Shown: positions 1 through 5,022, counted from the stretch's first letter. The stretch is 6,534 nucleotides of DNA from an uncultured Oscillospiraceae bacterium (GCA_910588045.1 CAJUPS010000144.1:1-6534), one strand, 5' to 3'. The notes: generated by a model from the letters alone, not told the origin. Numbers and translations: made by a program.

Positions 1-262
1 TTCTGCGCACGGTTCTAACGATGGTACTGGTTGCCTCGCGGCACTCGGCACGGGGTCCCTGCGGGGTGCTTCCGGTAGACACTCCCCCTTGCAGGGGGTC
101 TCTCTTTGAAAGGGCGTCAGCCGGAGTTCTACAAGTGCCAGACCACTAGATCAGATGCCCGTAGGGTCTGTTATTCGGCGGCTTCGCCTAACAAAACTTG
201 CGCTGCACTTCGCAAATCCCCCGCATAGGGAGCGGCGCTCCGCGCCGCTCCCGCAAGGGATT
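1..262. other. Non-coding, hairpin-rich left flank
   Basis: No convincing gene is visible here. The longest open stretches are short, lack a ribosome binding site and resemble no family I recognise. The region carries a run of stem-loops. GGCG/CGCC at 177-180/185-188 is capped by an outer GTTA/TAAC pair at 170-173/189-192. TTGCG pairs with CGCAA at 198-202/211-215. An 11-bp perfect stem lies at 228-238/242-252 with a 3-nt loop. AATCCC/GGGATT (215-220/257-262) could enclose that last stem. The run leads directly into the structured repeat at 263, and the motif ATCCCCCG before it recurs on the minus strand just outside the right-hand repeat. The region is therefore probably the outer part of the same dispersed element. 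That extension is an inference; the stems are read from the sequence. Confidence 0.55.
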
Positions 263-359
263 CTTAAACCGTAGGTTTAAGCGCGTTTTTGCCTACTTTT
301 GTCGCGGGACAAAAGTAGGCGCGGAGTCCGGGGCCGCGTAGGTCCCGGGGTCTCGACGA
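263..359 (+). repeat. Structured multi-hairpin intergenic repeat, left copy
   Basis: It begins with an 8-bp perfect hairpin, CTTAAACC/GGTTTAAG (263-270/274-281). A short spacer ending TTTTT follows, then a 12-bp perfect hairpin, GCCTACTTTTGT/ACAAAAGTAGGC (291-302/309-320, 6-nt loop). A GC-rich tail runs to TCGACGA at 353-359. The stretch 311-349 is identical over 39 nt to the reverse complement of 6301-6339. The two hairpins exist in both copies with different sequences that keep pairing. The T-run precedes the long hairpin rather than following it, so it is not a standard terminator for either strand. I think this is a dispersed family in Oscillospiraceae-type genomes, but that is recollection and could not be searched. 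Confidence 0.8.
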
Positions 360-394
360 AGAAGGAGCTAAACCAACTGCACGCGAGGACGTCA

Positions 395-417
395 TTTAGC
401 CGCCTTCGGCGTCTAAA
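395..417. other. Hairpin spanning the DJ-1-like gene stop codon
   Basis: TTTAG and CTAAA (395-399/413-417) pair. After one mismatch, CGCC and GGCG (401-404/408-411) pair with a 3-nt loop. The TAG stop codon of the minus-strand DJ-1-like gene (413-415) lies inside the stem. There is no T-run on the minus strand after it, so a Rho-independent terminator is not supported. It may protect the mRNA 3' end or belong to the tail of the repeat beside it. Confidence 0.5.
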
Positions 418-1093
418 CGACCGTCCCGCCGCCCCGCAGGGGCGGCCGACCTGCCTTCTCCAGACATCTGTCCCAGTATTCCCGCGCCTCCTCCATATCC
501 TCCGGCGGGAAATGGAAAATAAAATCCTCTTCCGAGTATGCTTCCCCCGCCATCCCGGAGAAAACGGTCTCCGAACAGTCGAGGCCCACCTTCCGGCCTA
601 CCGCCGCCGCAAACTCCCGGAACGCCCCGCCGTAGGCGGTGATCAGATTCCCGTCCGCCACCAGGTACGTGCGGACAACCCCTTCTCTCGGCACCACCGG
701 GAAGGCGTCCAGGAACTCCTCAAACACGCCGTGGGTAAACTTCTTGCTCTCCAGTAACCCCGCCTTGCCCAGCAGCAAAGGGGAAGAGGAGATAGAGGCA
801 ATGACAAGATCGTCGTCCCCCCGGAACTGCTCCAGGAACCGGATGTTCCGCTCATCCAGCATCACCGGCAGCGGCTCCCAGATGCCTGGCAGGACCAGAC
901 AGTCGAACTCCTCCCGTCGAAACTCCTCAAAAGCCCGGTCCGGCAGGATGGTAAACCCGTCCTCGCTCTTCACCGCCTCCTGTCCGGCGGAAAAGGTGAC
1001 AATCTCCTTGTCAAAAAACTTGAACAACTCCGTGGTGCAGCTAATTTCCTGCATGGAAAACAGCGGGTACAGCATGATTGCAGCTTTTTTCAT
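413..1093 (-). CDS. DJ-1/PfpI-like protein lacking the usual nucleophilic Cys
   Basis: This 226-aa single-domain cytosolic protein belongs to the DJ-1/PfpI (class I glutamine amidotransferase-like) superfamily, whose members act as glyoxalases or deglycases, chaperones, proteases or stress sensors. The N-terminus has the family pattern of a beta strand and helix (AAIMLYPLFSMQEI) with Glu16 as a candidate for the conserved acid. It continues with a TFSAG and SEDGFTILPD region and DCLVLPG (64-70). The nucleophile elbow reads VIASISSSPLLLGKAGLL (97-114), where Ser102 stands where the family normally has Cys. ATG at 1093 is preceded by GGAGG with 7-nt spacing. The gene starts 39 nt after the ABC-F stop with no terminator between, so it is probably co-transcribed. 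The C-terminal GRPPLRGGGTVV is GC-rich, unlike the domain, and encoded by a hairpin. Family placement is firm; activity is doubtful. Confidence 0.85.
   Translation of the reverse strand: MKKAAIMLYPLFSMQEISCTTELFKFFDKEIVTFSAGQEAVKSEDGFTILPDRAFEEFRREEFDCLVLPGIWEPLPVMLDERNIRFLEQFRGDDDLVIASISSSPLLLGKAGLLESKKFTHGVFEEFLDAFPVVPREGVVRTYLVADGNLITAYGGAFREFAAAVGRKVGLDCSETVFSGMAGEAYSEEDFIFHFPPEDMEEAREYWDRCLEKAGRPPLRGGGTVV
428..446. other. GC-rich hairpin in the 3' end of the DJ-1-like gene
   Basis: GCCGCCCC (428-435) and GGGGCGGC (439-446) form an 8-bp perfect stem with loop GCA. It lies within the last codons of the DJ-1-like reading frame, about 30 nt before the stop. It resembles the GC-rich hairpin at 6261-6277 next to the other repeat copy. 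Confidence 0.55.
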
Positions 1094-1132
1094 AAAGAAA
1101 CCTCCATTTTATCGTCTGATTTGTCCGTTCTC

Positions 1133-2671
1133 TCAAAACGCCTCGTTCTCCACCGGGATCAGCCCCCTTTCCGTGAACCGGTACAGCTTATCGCACACCT
1201 CCGACAAAAACTTTCTGTCGTGGGATACGCTGATGATGGTCCCCTGATACGCCGCCAGCGCCTCCCGGACCCGGGGTCCGGAAATCGGTGAGAAATTCCG
1301 CGTGGGTTCGTCCAGAATCAGCACATTCACCCCGTCGAGCATCATCTTCGTCATCAACAGCTTGGCCTTCTGCCCGCCGGACAGCGCCCGGATGGGGTGC
1401 TCCATCTCCTGCCGGGTATAGCGGATGCTGCCCAGATACGTCCGGGCCCTCGTCTCCGACGCCGTATCCCCCTCCGGAGCCAGGTATGTCACTGGCGTAA
1501 GCTCCATGGGCAGGGTGTCGGCGTAGTCCTGTGACATATAGGCCGCATGGAGGTCCCGGCGGGACAGCAGCTCCTCCGCTATCCGCCGCAGTAGGGTGGT
1601 CTTCCCTGCCCCGTTGGGTCCCAGGATGCCCACCTTCTCCCCTCCGCAGACGTGAAGGCGGATGTTTTCCGCCAGCATCCGCTCCCCGGCCCGCAGCTCC
1701 GGCAGGCTGAGGTCCAGCACCGTCTTTCCTGCGGGCAGGGCCGTCCCCTCCGGGAACCGGAGGAACACCGCCTCCTCCACCTCCGGCAGCTGGGTCATGT
1801 TCTCCGCCTCCCGCTCGAACCGCCGCCCCATGGACAGCACCGCGTGCATCTTCTTCTTCAGCAGACGGCCCTTGCCGGGGTTCTGCCGGGAAACCGCTCC
1901 CTGGGCGTGCTCCACGCTCTGTTGGATGCGGCGGTATTTCTCCATTTTTTTGTCGTACTCCTCCCGCTCCTTCCGAGCCTGCTGGGTCTGGCTGTCAATG
2001 GCGTCCGCCCGGCGGCTGGTATAGGTGGAATAGTCCAACCGATGGACCGTGCAGCGCGGCGGCTTCCCCTCCCGGGGATGCTCGATGTGGAGCACCGTGG
2101 TAGCCGTATTTTCGATCAGCGTCTCGTCGTGGGAAATATAGAGGACGATCCCCCGGTATCCGTTCAGCCAGCTCTCCAGCCACTGAAGCGTGTCCAGGTC
2201 CACATCGCTGGAGGGCTCGTCCAGCAGCAGCACCGCCGGACTGCCAAACAAAATCCGCCCCAGCTGGAGCTTGATCCGCTCCCCGCCGGAGAGACTGGAG
2301 ACCGGGCGGTCACTGTAAAACTCCTCCGCCGGAAACCGGAGCTGCCGGGCGATGTCCGCCAGCTCCCGGGGCGTCAGGTCAAAGAAAAAGGGCGACGCGG
2401 CGCAGTAGTCATAGATGCTCCCCTCCCTCTCCTCCAGCTCCTGCGCCAGATAGCCCATGGGCCCTGGCTCCCCGGCCAGTTCTCCGCTCCACTCGCAGTA
2501 GAGCTCTATCAGCGCGGGATCGTAAATCCATTTGAGCAGCGTGGACTTCCCGTTGCCCTCCTCCCCGATGATCACCGCCTTGTCCCCCTCGTTGAGCACA
2601 AAGGAAAAATCCTCTATCAGCGTGCGCAGGTCCTTCCGATGGGTCAGGGTCAAATTTTTTACTTGCAGCAT
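1133..2671 (-). CDS. ABC-F family ATPase (ribosome-associated type)
   Basis: This 512-aa protein has two ABC ATPase domains and no membrane segments, as in ABC-F proteins. These are soluble translation factors that act at the ribosomal E site; some give resistance to antibiotics that target the peptidyl transferase centre. Domain 1 has Walker A GEEGNGKS (36-43), signature LSGGE (127-131), Walker B VLLLDEP (147-153) and switch His181. Domain 2 has Walker A GPNGAGKT (351-358), signature LSGGQ (430-434), Walker B VLILDEP (450-456) and switch His484. A charged, probably coiled-coil interdomain linker (about 222-295) corresponds to the P-site tRNA interaction region. After the DEP motifs, the ABC-F-typical TNHLD is replaced by SSDVD and TRNFS. 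I chose ATG at 2671 because AAAGGAGGAG lies 7 nt upstream. The longer frame starting at 2758 would run through a terminator hairpin and is unlikely. Family is firm; resistance versus housekeeping role is not decided. Confidence 0.93.
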   Translation of the reverse strand: MLQVKNLTLTHRKDLRTLIEDFSFVLNEGDKAVIIGEEGNGKSTLLKWIYDPALIELYCEWSGELAGEPGPMGYLAQELEEREGSIYDYCAASPFFFDLTPRELADIARQLRFPAEEFYSDRPVSSLSGGERIKLQLGRILFGSPAVLLLDEPSSDVDLDTLQWLESWLNGYRGIVLYISHDETLIENTATTVLHIEHPREGKPPRCTVHRLDYSTYTSRRADAIDSQTQQARKEREEYDKKMEKYRRIQQSVEHAQGAVSRQNPGKGRLLKKKMHAVLSMGRRFEREAENMTQLPEVEEAVFLRFPEGTALPAGKTVLDLSLPELRAGERMLAENIRLHVCGGEKVGILGPNGAGKTTLLRRIAEELLSRRDLHAAYMSQDYADTLPMELTPVTYLAPEGDTASETRARTYLGSIRYTRQEMEHPIRALSGGQKAKLLMTKMMLDGVNVLILDEPTRNFSPISGPRVREALAAYQGTIISVSHDRKFLSEVCDKLYRFTERGLIPVENEAF

Positions 2672-2678
2672 AGGGCAT

Positions 2679-2690
2679 CTCCTCCTTTTT
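2679..2690 (-). promoter_or_regulatory. Ribosome binding site fixing the ABC-F start
   Basis: On the minus strand AAAAAGGAGGAG ends 7 nt before the ATG at 2669-2671. This strong site lies after the leader terminator, so translation from 2671 needs read-through of that terminator. It argues against the upstream in-frame ATG at 2758. Confidence 0.85.
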
Positions 2691-2697
2691 GTACAGC

Positions 2698-2729
2698 AAA
2701 AAAGCGCCTCCGGACATGCCGAAAGCGCT
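2698..2729 (-). terminator. Intrinsic terminator in the ABC-F leader
   Basis: On the minus strand AGCGCTTTCGG and CCGGAGGCGCT (2719-2729/2703-2713) form an 11-bp stem (9 Watson-Crick and 2 G-U pairs) with loop CATGT. It is followed at once by a run of T (2703-2698). It sits 27 nt before the ABC-F start codon and just before its ribosome binding site, in the same orientation as the gene. No substantial gene precedes it, so its likely role is premature termination of the ABC-F transcript. Confidence 0.8.
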
Positions 2730-2881
2730 GGAAGACACCGCAGGGCGCACCGAAGCAAGACGCTCCGGCCGGGCGGCGCAGTGCCGCCCCATGACCTGGC
2801 ATCCTCTGACTTTCGGCAACATGGACCAGACCCCGCGCTGCGCGCGGCGTCACCCGGACATCCTGTTACACGAAAATCAAG

Positions 2882-2893
2882 TCAGCCGATCAT
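2882..2893 (-). CDS. Three-codon leader ORF (M-I-G) upstream of ABC-F
   Basis: ATG ATC GGC TGA on the minus strand is preceded by AAAGGG with 7-nt spacing, a good Shine-Dalgarno arrangement for so short a frame. The whole unit lies in the loop of the 7-bp stem 2875-2881/2907-2913 and starts about 20-25 nt after the predicted transcript start. A stalled or terminating ribosome here could control folding of the downstream antiterminator. The frame is too short for coding statistics. The support is the ribosome binding site, the position and analogy to tiny leader ORFs of other ABC-F genes. Confidence 0.45.
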   Translation of the reverse strand: MIG

Positions 2894-2922
2894 TTTTTCA
2901 CCCTTTCTTGATTGTTGACAAT

Positions 2923-2950
2923 AGAATACCACATCTCACAAAAATGTCCA
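2923..2950 (-). promoter_or_regulatory. Predicted sigma-A promoter of the ABC-F operon
   Basis: On the minus strand TGGACA (2945-2950) is the -35 box and TATTCT (2923-2928) the -10 box. The spacer is 16 bp and an extended -10 TG lies just before TATTCT. The predicted start is near 2916, placing the leader ORF and terminator in the transcript. Confidence 0.6.
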
Positions 2951-3044
2951 GTTACAGTTCTGTTACAAAATCTCTGTATATTTTCCCGCATTTTGGCGTA
3001 TCCTAATGCGAAACGTCCTATCCGGACGAAGAAAGGAATCAGTC

Positions 3045-3278
3045 ATGAAAACCTACGAAGTCATCAAAGAAGAATATGTCCCCTGCACCGGGGACCTACA
3101 GCCGGAACGCCGGGAAATCCTGGAGCTGAAGCTGGAAAGTCCCGCCATGTACGTCCAGGACCAGTACCGCAATGAGCGCAGTGTGGAATTTCTGTCCACC
3201 GAGTACGACGGCAGCCCTGTCATCGAGGCCCACCTGGAGGGCGGACGAAAGCACCGCTATATCTTCAGCGAGGTGTAA
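3045..3278 (+). CDS. Small hypothetical protein, 77 aa
   Basis: I do not recognise this protein. It is small, charged and soluble, without signal peptide or membrane segment. The sequence reads as alternating short strands and charged turns (EILELKLES, RSVEFLSTEYDG, KHRYIFSEV), suggesting a small beta-rich domain. ATG at 3045 has AGAAAGGA upstream with good spacing. The earlier in-frame ATG at 3006 has no ribosome binding site and lies before a small CGTCC/GGACG hairpin (3014-3018/3024-3028). It is divergent from the ABC-F operon across about 370 nt and is followed by no strong terminator of its own. The antisense frame covering this stretch is a shadow. That the gene is real is likely from its ribosome binding site and protein-like composition; function is unknown. 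Confidence 0.75.
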   Translation: MKTYEVIKEEYVPCTGDLQPERREILELKLESPAMYVQDQYRNERSVEFLSTEYDGSPVIEAHLEGGRKHRYIFSEV

Positions 3279-3352
3279 GAGCCTGCTTTTATAGGCGGGG
3301 ACGTCGTGTGGGCAAGGAACTTTCCCGTCATCGGTAATTTCCAGGATTTCCC

Positions 3353-3382
3353 TTGACGCGCTGCCCTGCGGTATGCTATAGT
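3353..3382 (+). promoter_or_regulatory. Predicted sigma-A promoter of a candidate small RNA or leader
   Basis: TTGACG (3353-3358) and TATAGT (3377-3382) are separated by 18 bp, with an extended -10 TGC immediately before TATAGT. Both boxes are close to consensus. Predicted initiation is near 3388-3390. No open frame with a ribosome binding site follows before the terminator at 3467. Confidence 0.65.
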
Positions 3383-3388
3383 GCAGAT

Positions 3389-3505
3389 GCAGCGAATTTT
3401 CCTGAGATGCGATGATGCCGCCTAACCAAATGACGGATCCGCTTATCTCACGAACCACGACACCCGAAAAGTGCCCGCAGCGATTCGTTGCTGCGGGCAC
3501 TTTTT
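3389..3505 (+). ncRNA. Candidate structured small RNA or orphan leader
   Basis: A good promoter and a strong intrinsic terminator delimit about 117 nt without a credible reading frame. The 5' half can fold into an imperfect long stem: TGAGAT/ATCTCA (3403-3408/3445-3450), then GCG/CGC (3409-3411/3440-3442) past a TT bulge, AT/AT, and an inner CCG/CGG (3418-3420/3434-3436). The 3' half is the terminator. I could not match it to a known riboswitch or RNA class. It could be a stand-alone trans-acting RNA, or a leader that controls read-through into the patatin-like operon 155 nt beyond. GCAGC at 3389-3393 could compete weakly for GCTGC of the terminator (3490-3494). Confidence 0.5.
3467..3505 (+). 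terminator. Strong intrinsic terminator
   Basis: AAAAGTGCCCGCAGC (3467-3481) pairs perfectly with GCTGCGGGCACTTTT (3490-3504), 15 bp. The loop of 8 nt can add two more pairs around TTCG. The T-run 3501-3505 belongs partly to the stem. It could act in both directions, but the T-run favours the plus strand. It closes the candidate RNA and would also stop read-through from the 77-aa gene. Confidence 0.85.
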
Positions 3506-3537
3506 CTGGACAGGTGGTAATTCCCAACAGCTTATCC

Positions 3538-3613
3538 GGATTTCCGATGAAATCCAGTTTGAACAGCCGGAAATGAGGGTATCATTTCCATGCTGAATGC
3601 TCGGAAATGATAC
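3538..3613. promoter_or_regulatory. Overlapping inverted repeats upstream of the patatin-like gene
   Basis: GGAAATGA occurs at 3569-3576 and 3603-3610, and its complement TCATTTCC at 3582-3589. The middle copy can pair with the left one (8 bp, 5-nt loop) or with the right one, extended to 11 bp (3579-3589/3603-3613, 13-nt loop). The two folds exclude each other. A small GGATTT/AAATCC stem lies at 3538-3543/3550-3555. A weak promoter (TTGAAC 3559-3564, TATCAT 3580-3585, 15-bp spacer) would overlap the dyad. It may be an operator or an RNA switch for the 3661 operon; neither is proved. Confidence 0.5.
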
Positions 3614-3660
3614 ATCTGTTTAAGAAAACACCACGGCGCACAGCGACGGAAGGAGCGGTC

Positions 3661-4503
3661 ATGAAGACGGGAATTGTTGATGTAGGCGGCGGTTTGCGGG
3701 GCATCTATGCCGCCGGTGTGTTTGACTACTGTATGGACCGGGACATATGGTTTGATCTGGTAATCGGCGTCTCGGCGGGCAGCGCCAACGCGGCGTCCTA
3801 TCTGGCGCGGCAGCGGGGACGGAACTACACCTTCTATACGGAGTACGCGCTGCGCAGGGAGTACATGGGGGCAAAAAATGCGCTGACCAAGCGGTCGTAT
3901 ATCGATCTCGACTACGTCTACGGCGTGCTCAGCAACTCCTCCGGGGAGTACCCGCTGGACTTTCAGGCGATGATGGAGAATCCGACGGAGCTGCTGGTGG
4001 TGGCGGACAACGCCCTGACGGGCAGCGTGAAATATTTTGACAAAACAGACCTGGCGCAGGATTGCTATGACATCTTCAAGGCGTCGTCCGCCATTCCCTT
4101 TGTCTGCCGCCCCTACGAGGTGAAGGGAATGCCCTACTATGACGGCGCTCTGGGAGATCCGGTGCCGGTGGAAAAGGCATTCCAGTGTGGGTGCGACAGA
4201 GTGGTGGTCCTTCTGACCAGACCGGCGGACGTTACCCGGGGGCCGGGAAAGGACGGCGTACTGGCGGACATGATTCAGCACAAGTACCCCTTTGCGGCGA
4301 GAAAACTGCGTACCCGGGTGGAGCGGTACAATCAGGGGGTTGCTCTGGCCAAGCAATACGCGGCGGAGGGCCGGGCGCTGATCGTCGCGCCGGACAGCCT
4401 GGAGGGCGCGGATACCCTGACAAAGGATCAGGCCGCGCTCATCCGGCTCTATCAAAAGGGCTATCGGGATGCGGACGCGGTCTCCGCATTTCTCAATCAA
4501 TGA
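3661..4503 (+). CDS. Patatin-like phospholipase / acyl hydrolase
   Basis: This 280-aa cytosolic patatin-domain hydrolase uses a Ser-Asp dyad to cleave acyl esters of phospholipids or related lipids. Visible motifs are the oxyanion loop GGGLRG (9-14), nucleophile elbow GVSAG (36-40, Ser38), and the catalytic-Asp motif YYDGALGDPVPV (159-170, Asp161). The composition and size resemble the YjjU-like bacterial group rather than the long secreted toxins. No signal peptide is visible. ATG at 3661 has GGAAGGAG 5 nt upstream; an earlier in-frame ATG at 3607 lies inside the inverted repeat and has no ribosome binding site. A half-size EamA protein follows after 20 nt, so the two are probably one transcript. 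The substrate is unknown. Confidence 0.92.
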   Translation: MKTGIVDVGGGLRGIYAAGVFDYCMDRDIWFDLVIGVSAGSANAASYLARQRGRNYTFYTEYALRREYMGAKNALTKRSYIDLDYVYGVLSNSSGEYPLDFQAMMENPTELLVVADNALTGSVKYFDKTDLAQDCYDIFKASSAIPFVCRPYEVKGMPYYDGALGDPVPVEKAFQCGCDRVVVLLTRPADVTRGPGKDGVLADMIQHKYPFAARKLRTRVERYNQGVALAKQYAAEGRALIVAPDSLEGADTLTKDQAALIRLYQKGYRDADAVSAFLNQ

Positions 4504-4523
4504 GGCGACAAGGGGGAGAGATT

Positions 4524-4937
4524 ATGTGGCTGCTGTTTGCTCTGCTGTCGGCACTTTTCGCGGCGCTGACCACAATTCTGGCAAAAATCGGGATTGAAAA
4601 CGTCAACTCCAACCTGGCAACGGCCATCCGCACGGTGGTCGTAGTTGGCATGGCGTGGAGCATGGTATTTCTGACCAACGCCCAGAGTGGATTGGCGGAC
4701 ATCAATCGGAAAAGCTGGATCTTTTTAATCCTGTCCGGTCTGGCTACCGGGGCCTCCTGGCTGTGCTACTACCGGGCGGTACAGATGGGAGAGGTCTCCA
4801 AGGTGGTGCCCATCGACAAGCTGAGTGTCGTTATCACGTTTGCACTGGCGGTGGTCTTTTTGCACGAGCGGTTTACGGCCCGGTCCCTGCTGGGCTGCGT
4901 ACTGATCGCCGCGGGAACGCTGCTGATGGTGCTGTGA
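4524..4937 (+). CDS. Half-size EamA/DMT-family membrane protein
   Basis: The 137-aa integral membrane protein has about five hydrophobic segments (roughly 2-21, 31-50, 65-84, 93-112, 117-136). That is one EamA domain, half the usual ten-helix drug/metabolite transporter. The tail VSKVVPIDKLSVVITFALAV then FLHERFT (about 92-118) matches the typical end of an EamA repeat. Such single-domain forms (COG2510-like) are expected to work as dimers; substrates are unknown. ATG at 4524 follows AGGGGGAG with 5-nt spacing. The same frame is open far upstream, but that part overlaps the patatin-like gene and is a shadow. It lies 20 nt after that gene and ends before a terminator. Confidence 0.88.
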   Translation: MWLLFALLSALFAALTTILAKIGIENVNSNLATAIRTVVVVGMAWSMVFLTNAQSGLADINRKSWIFLILSGLATGASWLCYYRAVQMGEVSKVVPIDKLSVVITFALAVVFLHERFTARSLLGCVLIAAGTLLMVL

Positions 4938-4949
4938 GCCTGTTTGAAC

Positions 4950-4998
4950 AAAAAAAGTGCGGGGACCCTCCCAGGTGAGGGCCCCCGTTTCTTTTCTT
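4950..4998. terminator. Bidirectional terminator between convergent genes
   Basis: CGGGGACCCTC (4960-4970) pairs with GAGGGCCCCCG (4977-4987) over 11 positions with one mismatch and a 6-nt loop. A T-rich tract (4988-4998) follows on the plus strand. A run of seven A at 4950-4956 gives a T-run on the minus strand. It serves the end of the EamA gene (4937) and of the Sel1-repeat gene (5023). Confidence 0.85.
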
Positions 4999-5022
4999 GA
5001 TAAAGCAGGATGTCCCCTGCCG

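Larger units (their letters stand above)
2672..2916 (-). promoter_or_regulatory. Structured leader of the ABC-F operon, candidate attenuator
   Basis: From the predicted transcript start (about 2916) to the ABC-F start is about 245 nt. In transcript order it holds several elements. A 7-bp stem AATCAAG/CTTGATT (2907-2913/2875-2881) has a three-codon ORF in its loop. A CG-rich hairpin lies at 2829-2851. A segment UGCCGAAAG (2810-2818) comes next, followed by a GGGCGGC/GCCGCCC hairpin (2771-2789), a 7-bp hairpin (2750-2768) and the terminator (2698-2729). The segment at 2810-2818 is perfectly complementary over 9 nt to the 5' arm of the terminator (2717-2725), so it could act as antiterminator. 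The structures are read from sequence. Ribosome-mediated attenuation is an inference from known ABC-F leaders such as vmlR. Confidence 0.65.

Noticed and set aside
3..149. Open plus-strand frame at the left edge (possible end of an upstream gene)
   Set aside because: It is short, has no recognisable protein sequence, and lies in a hairpin-rich, repeat-like stretch that is equally open on the minus strand.
286..320. Long hairpin of the left repeat as a Rho-independent terminator of the DJ-1-like gene
   Set aside because: On the minus strand the stem is followed by A residues, not T. The T-run precedes the stem on the plus strand, so the polarity is wrong for either transcript.
2672..2758. N-terminal extension of the ABC-F gene to an upstream in-frame ATG at 2758
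   Set aside because: The extension runs through an intrinsic terminator and past the strong ribosome binding site that serves ATG 2671. Its peptide has no similarity to ABC-F N-termini.
2855..2866. Second tiny leader ORF (ATG TCC GGG TGA, minus strand) in the ABC-F leader
   Set aside because: AACAGG lies directly against the ATG, so the spacing is wrong for a Shine-Dalgarno. I keep it only as a possible secondary signal. The motif ATGTCCGG does recur in the terminator (2711-2718).
3389..3460. Possible fluoride riboswitch (GATG and TAACC motifs)
   Set aside because: The order and spacing of the stems do not fit the crcB motif, and no fluoride exporter or related gene follows.
3096..3527. 143-aa minus-strand frame opposite the 77-aa gene and the candidate RNA
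   Set aside because: It crosses a strong terminator hairpin, overlaps a better-supported gene on the other strand and has no good ribosome binding site or recognisable family.
3532..4500. 322-aa minus-strand frame opposite the patatin-like gene
   Set aside because: It is the antisense shadow of a clearly recognisable patatin domain, without a family match or ribosome binding site.
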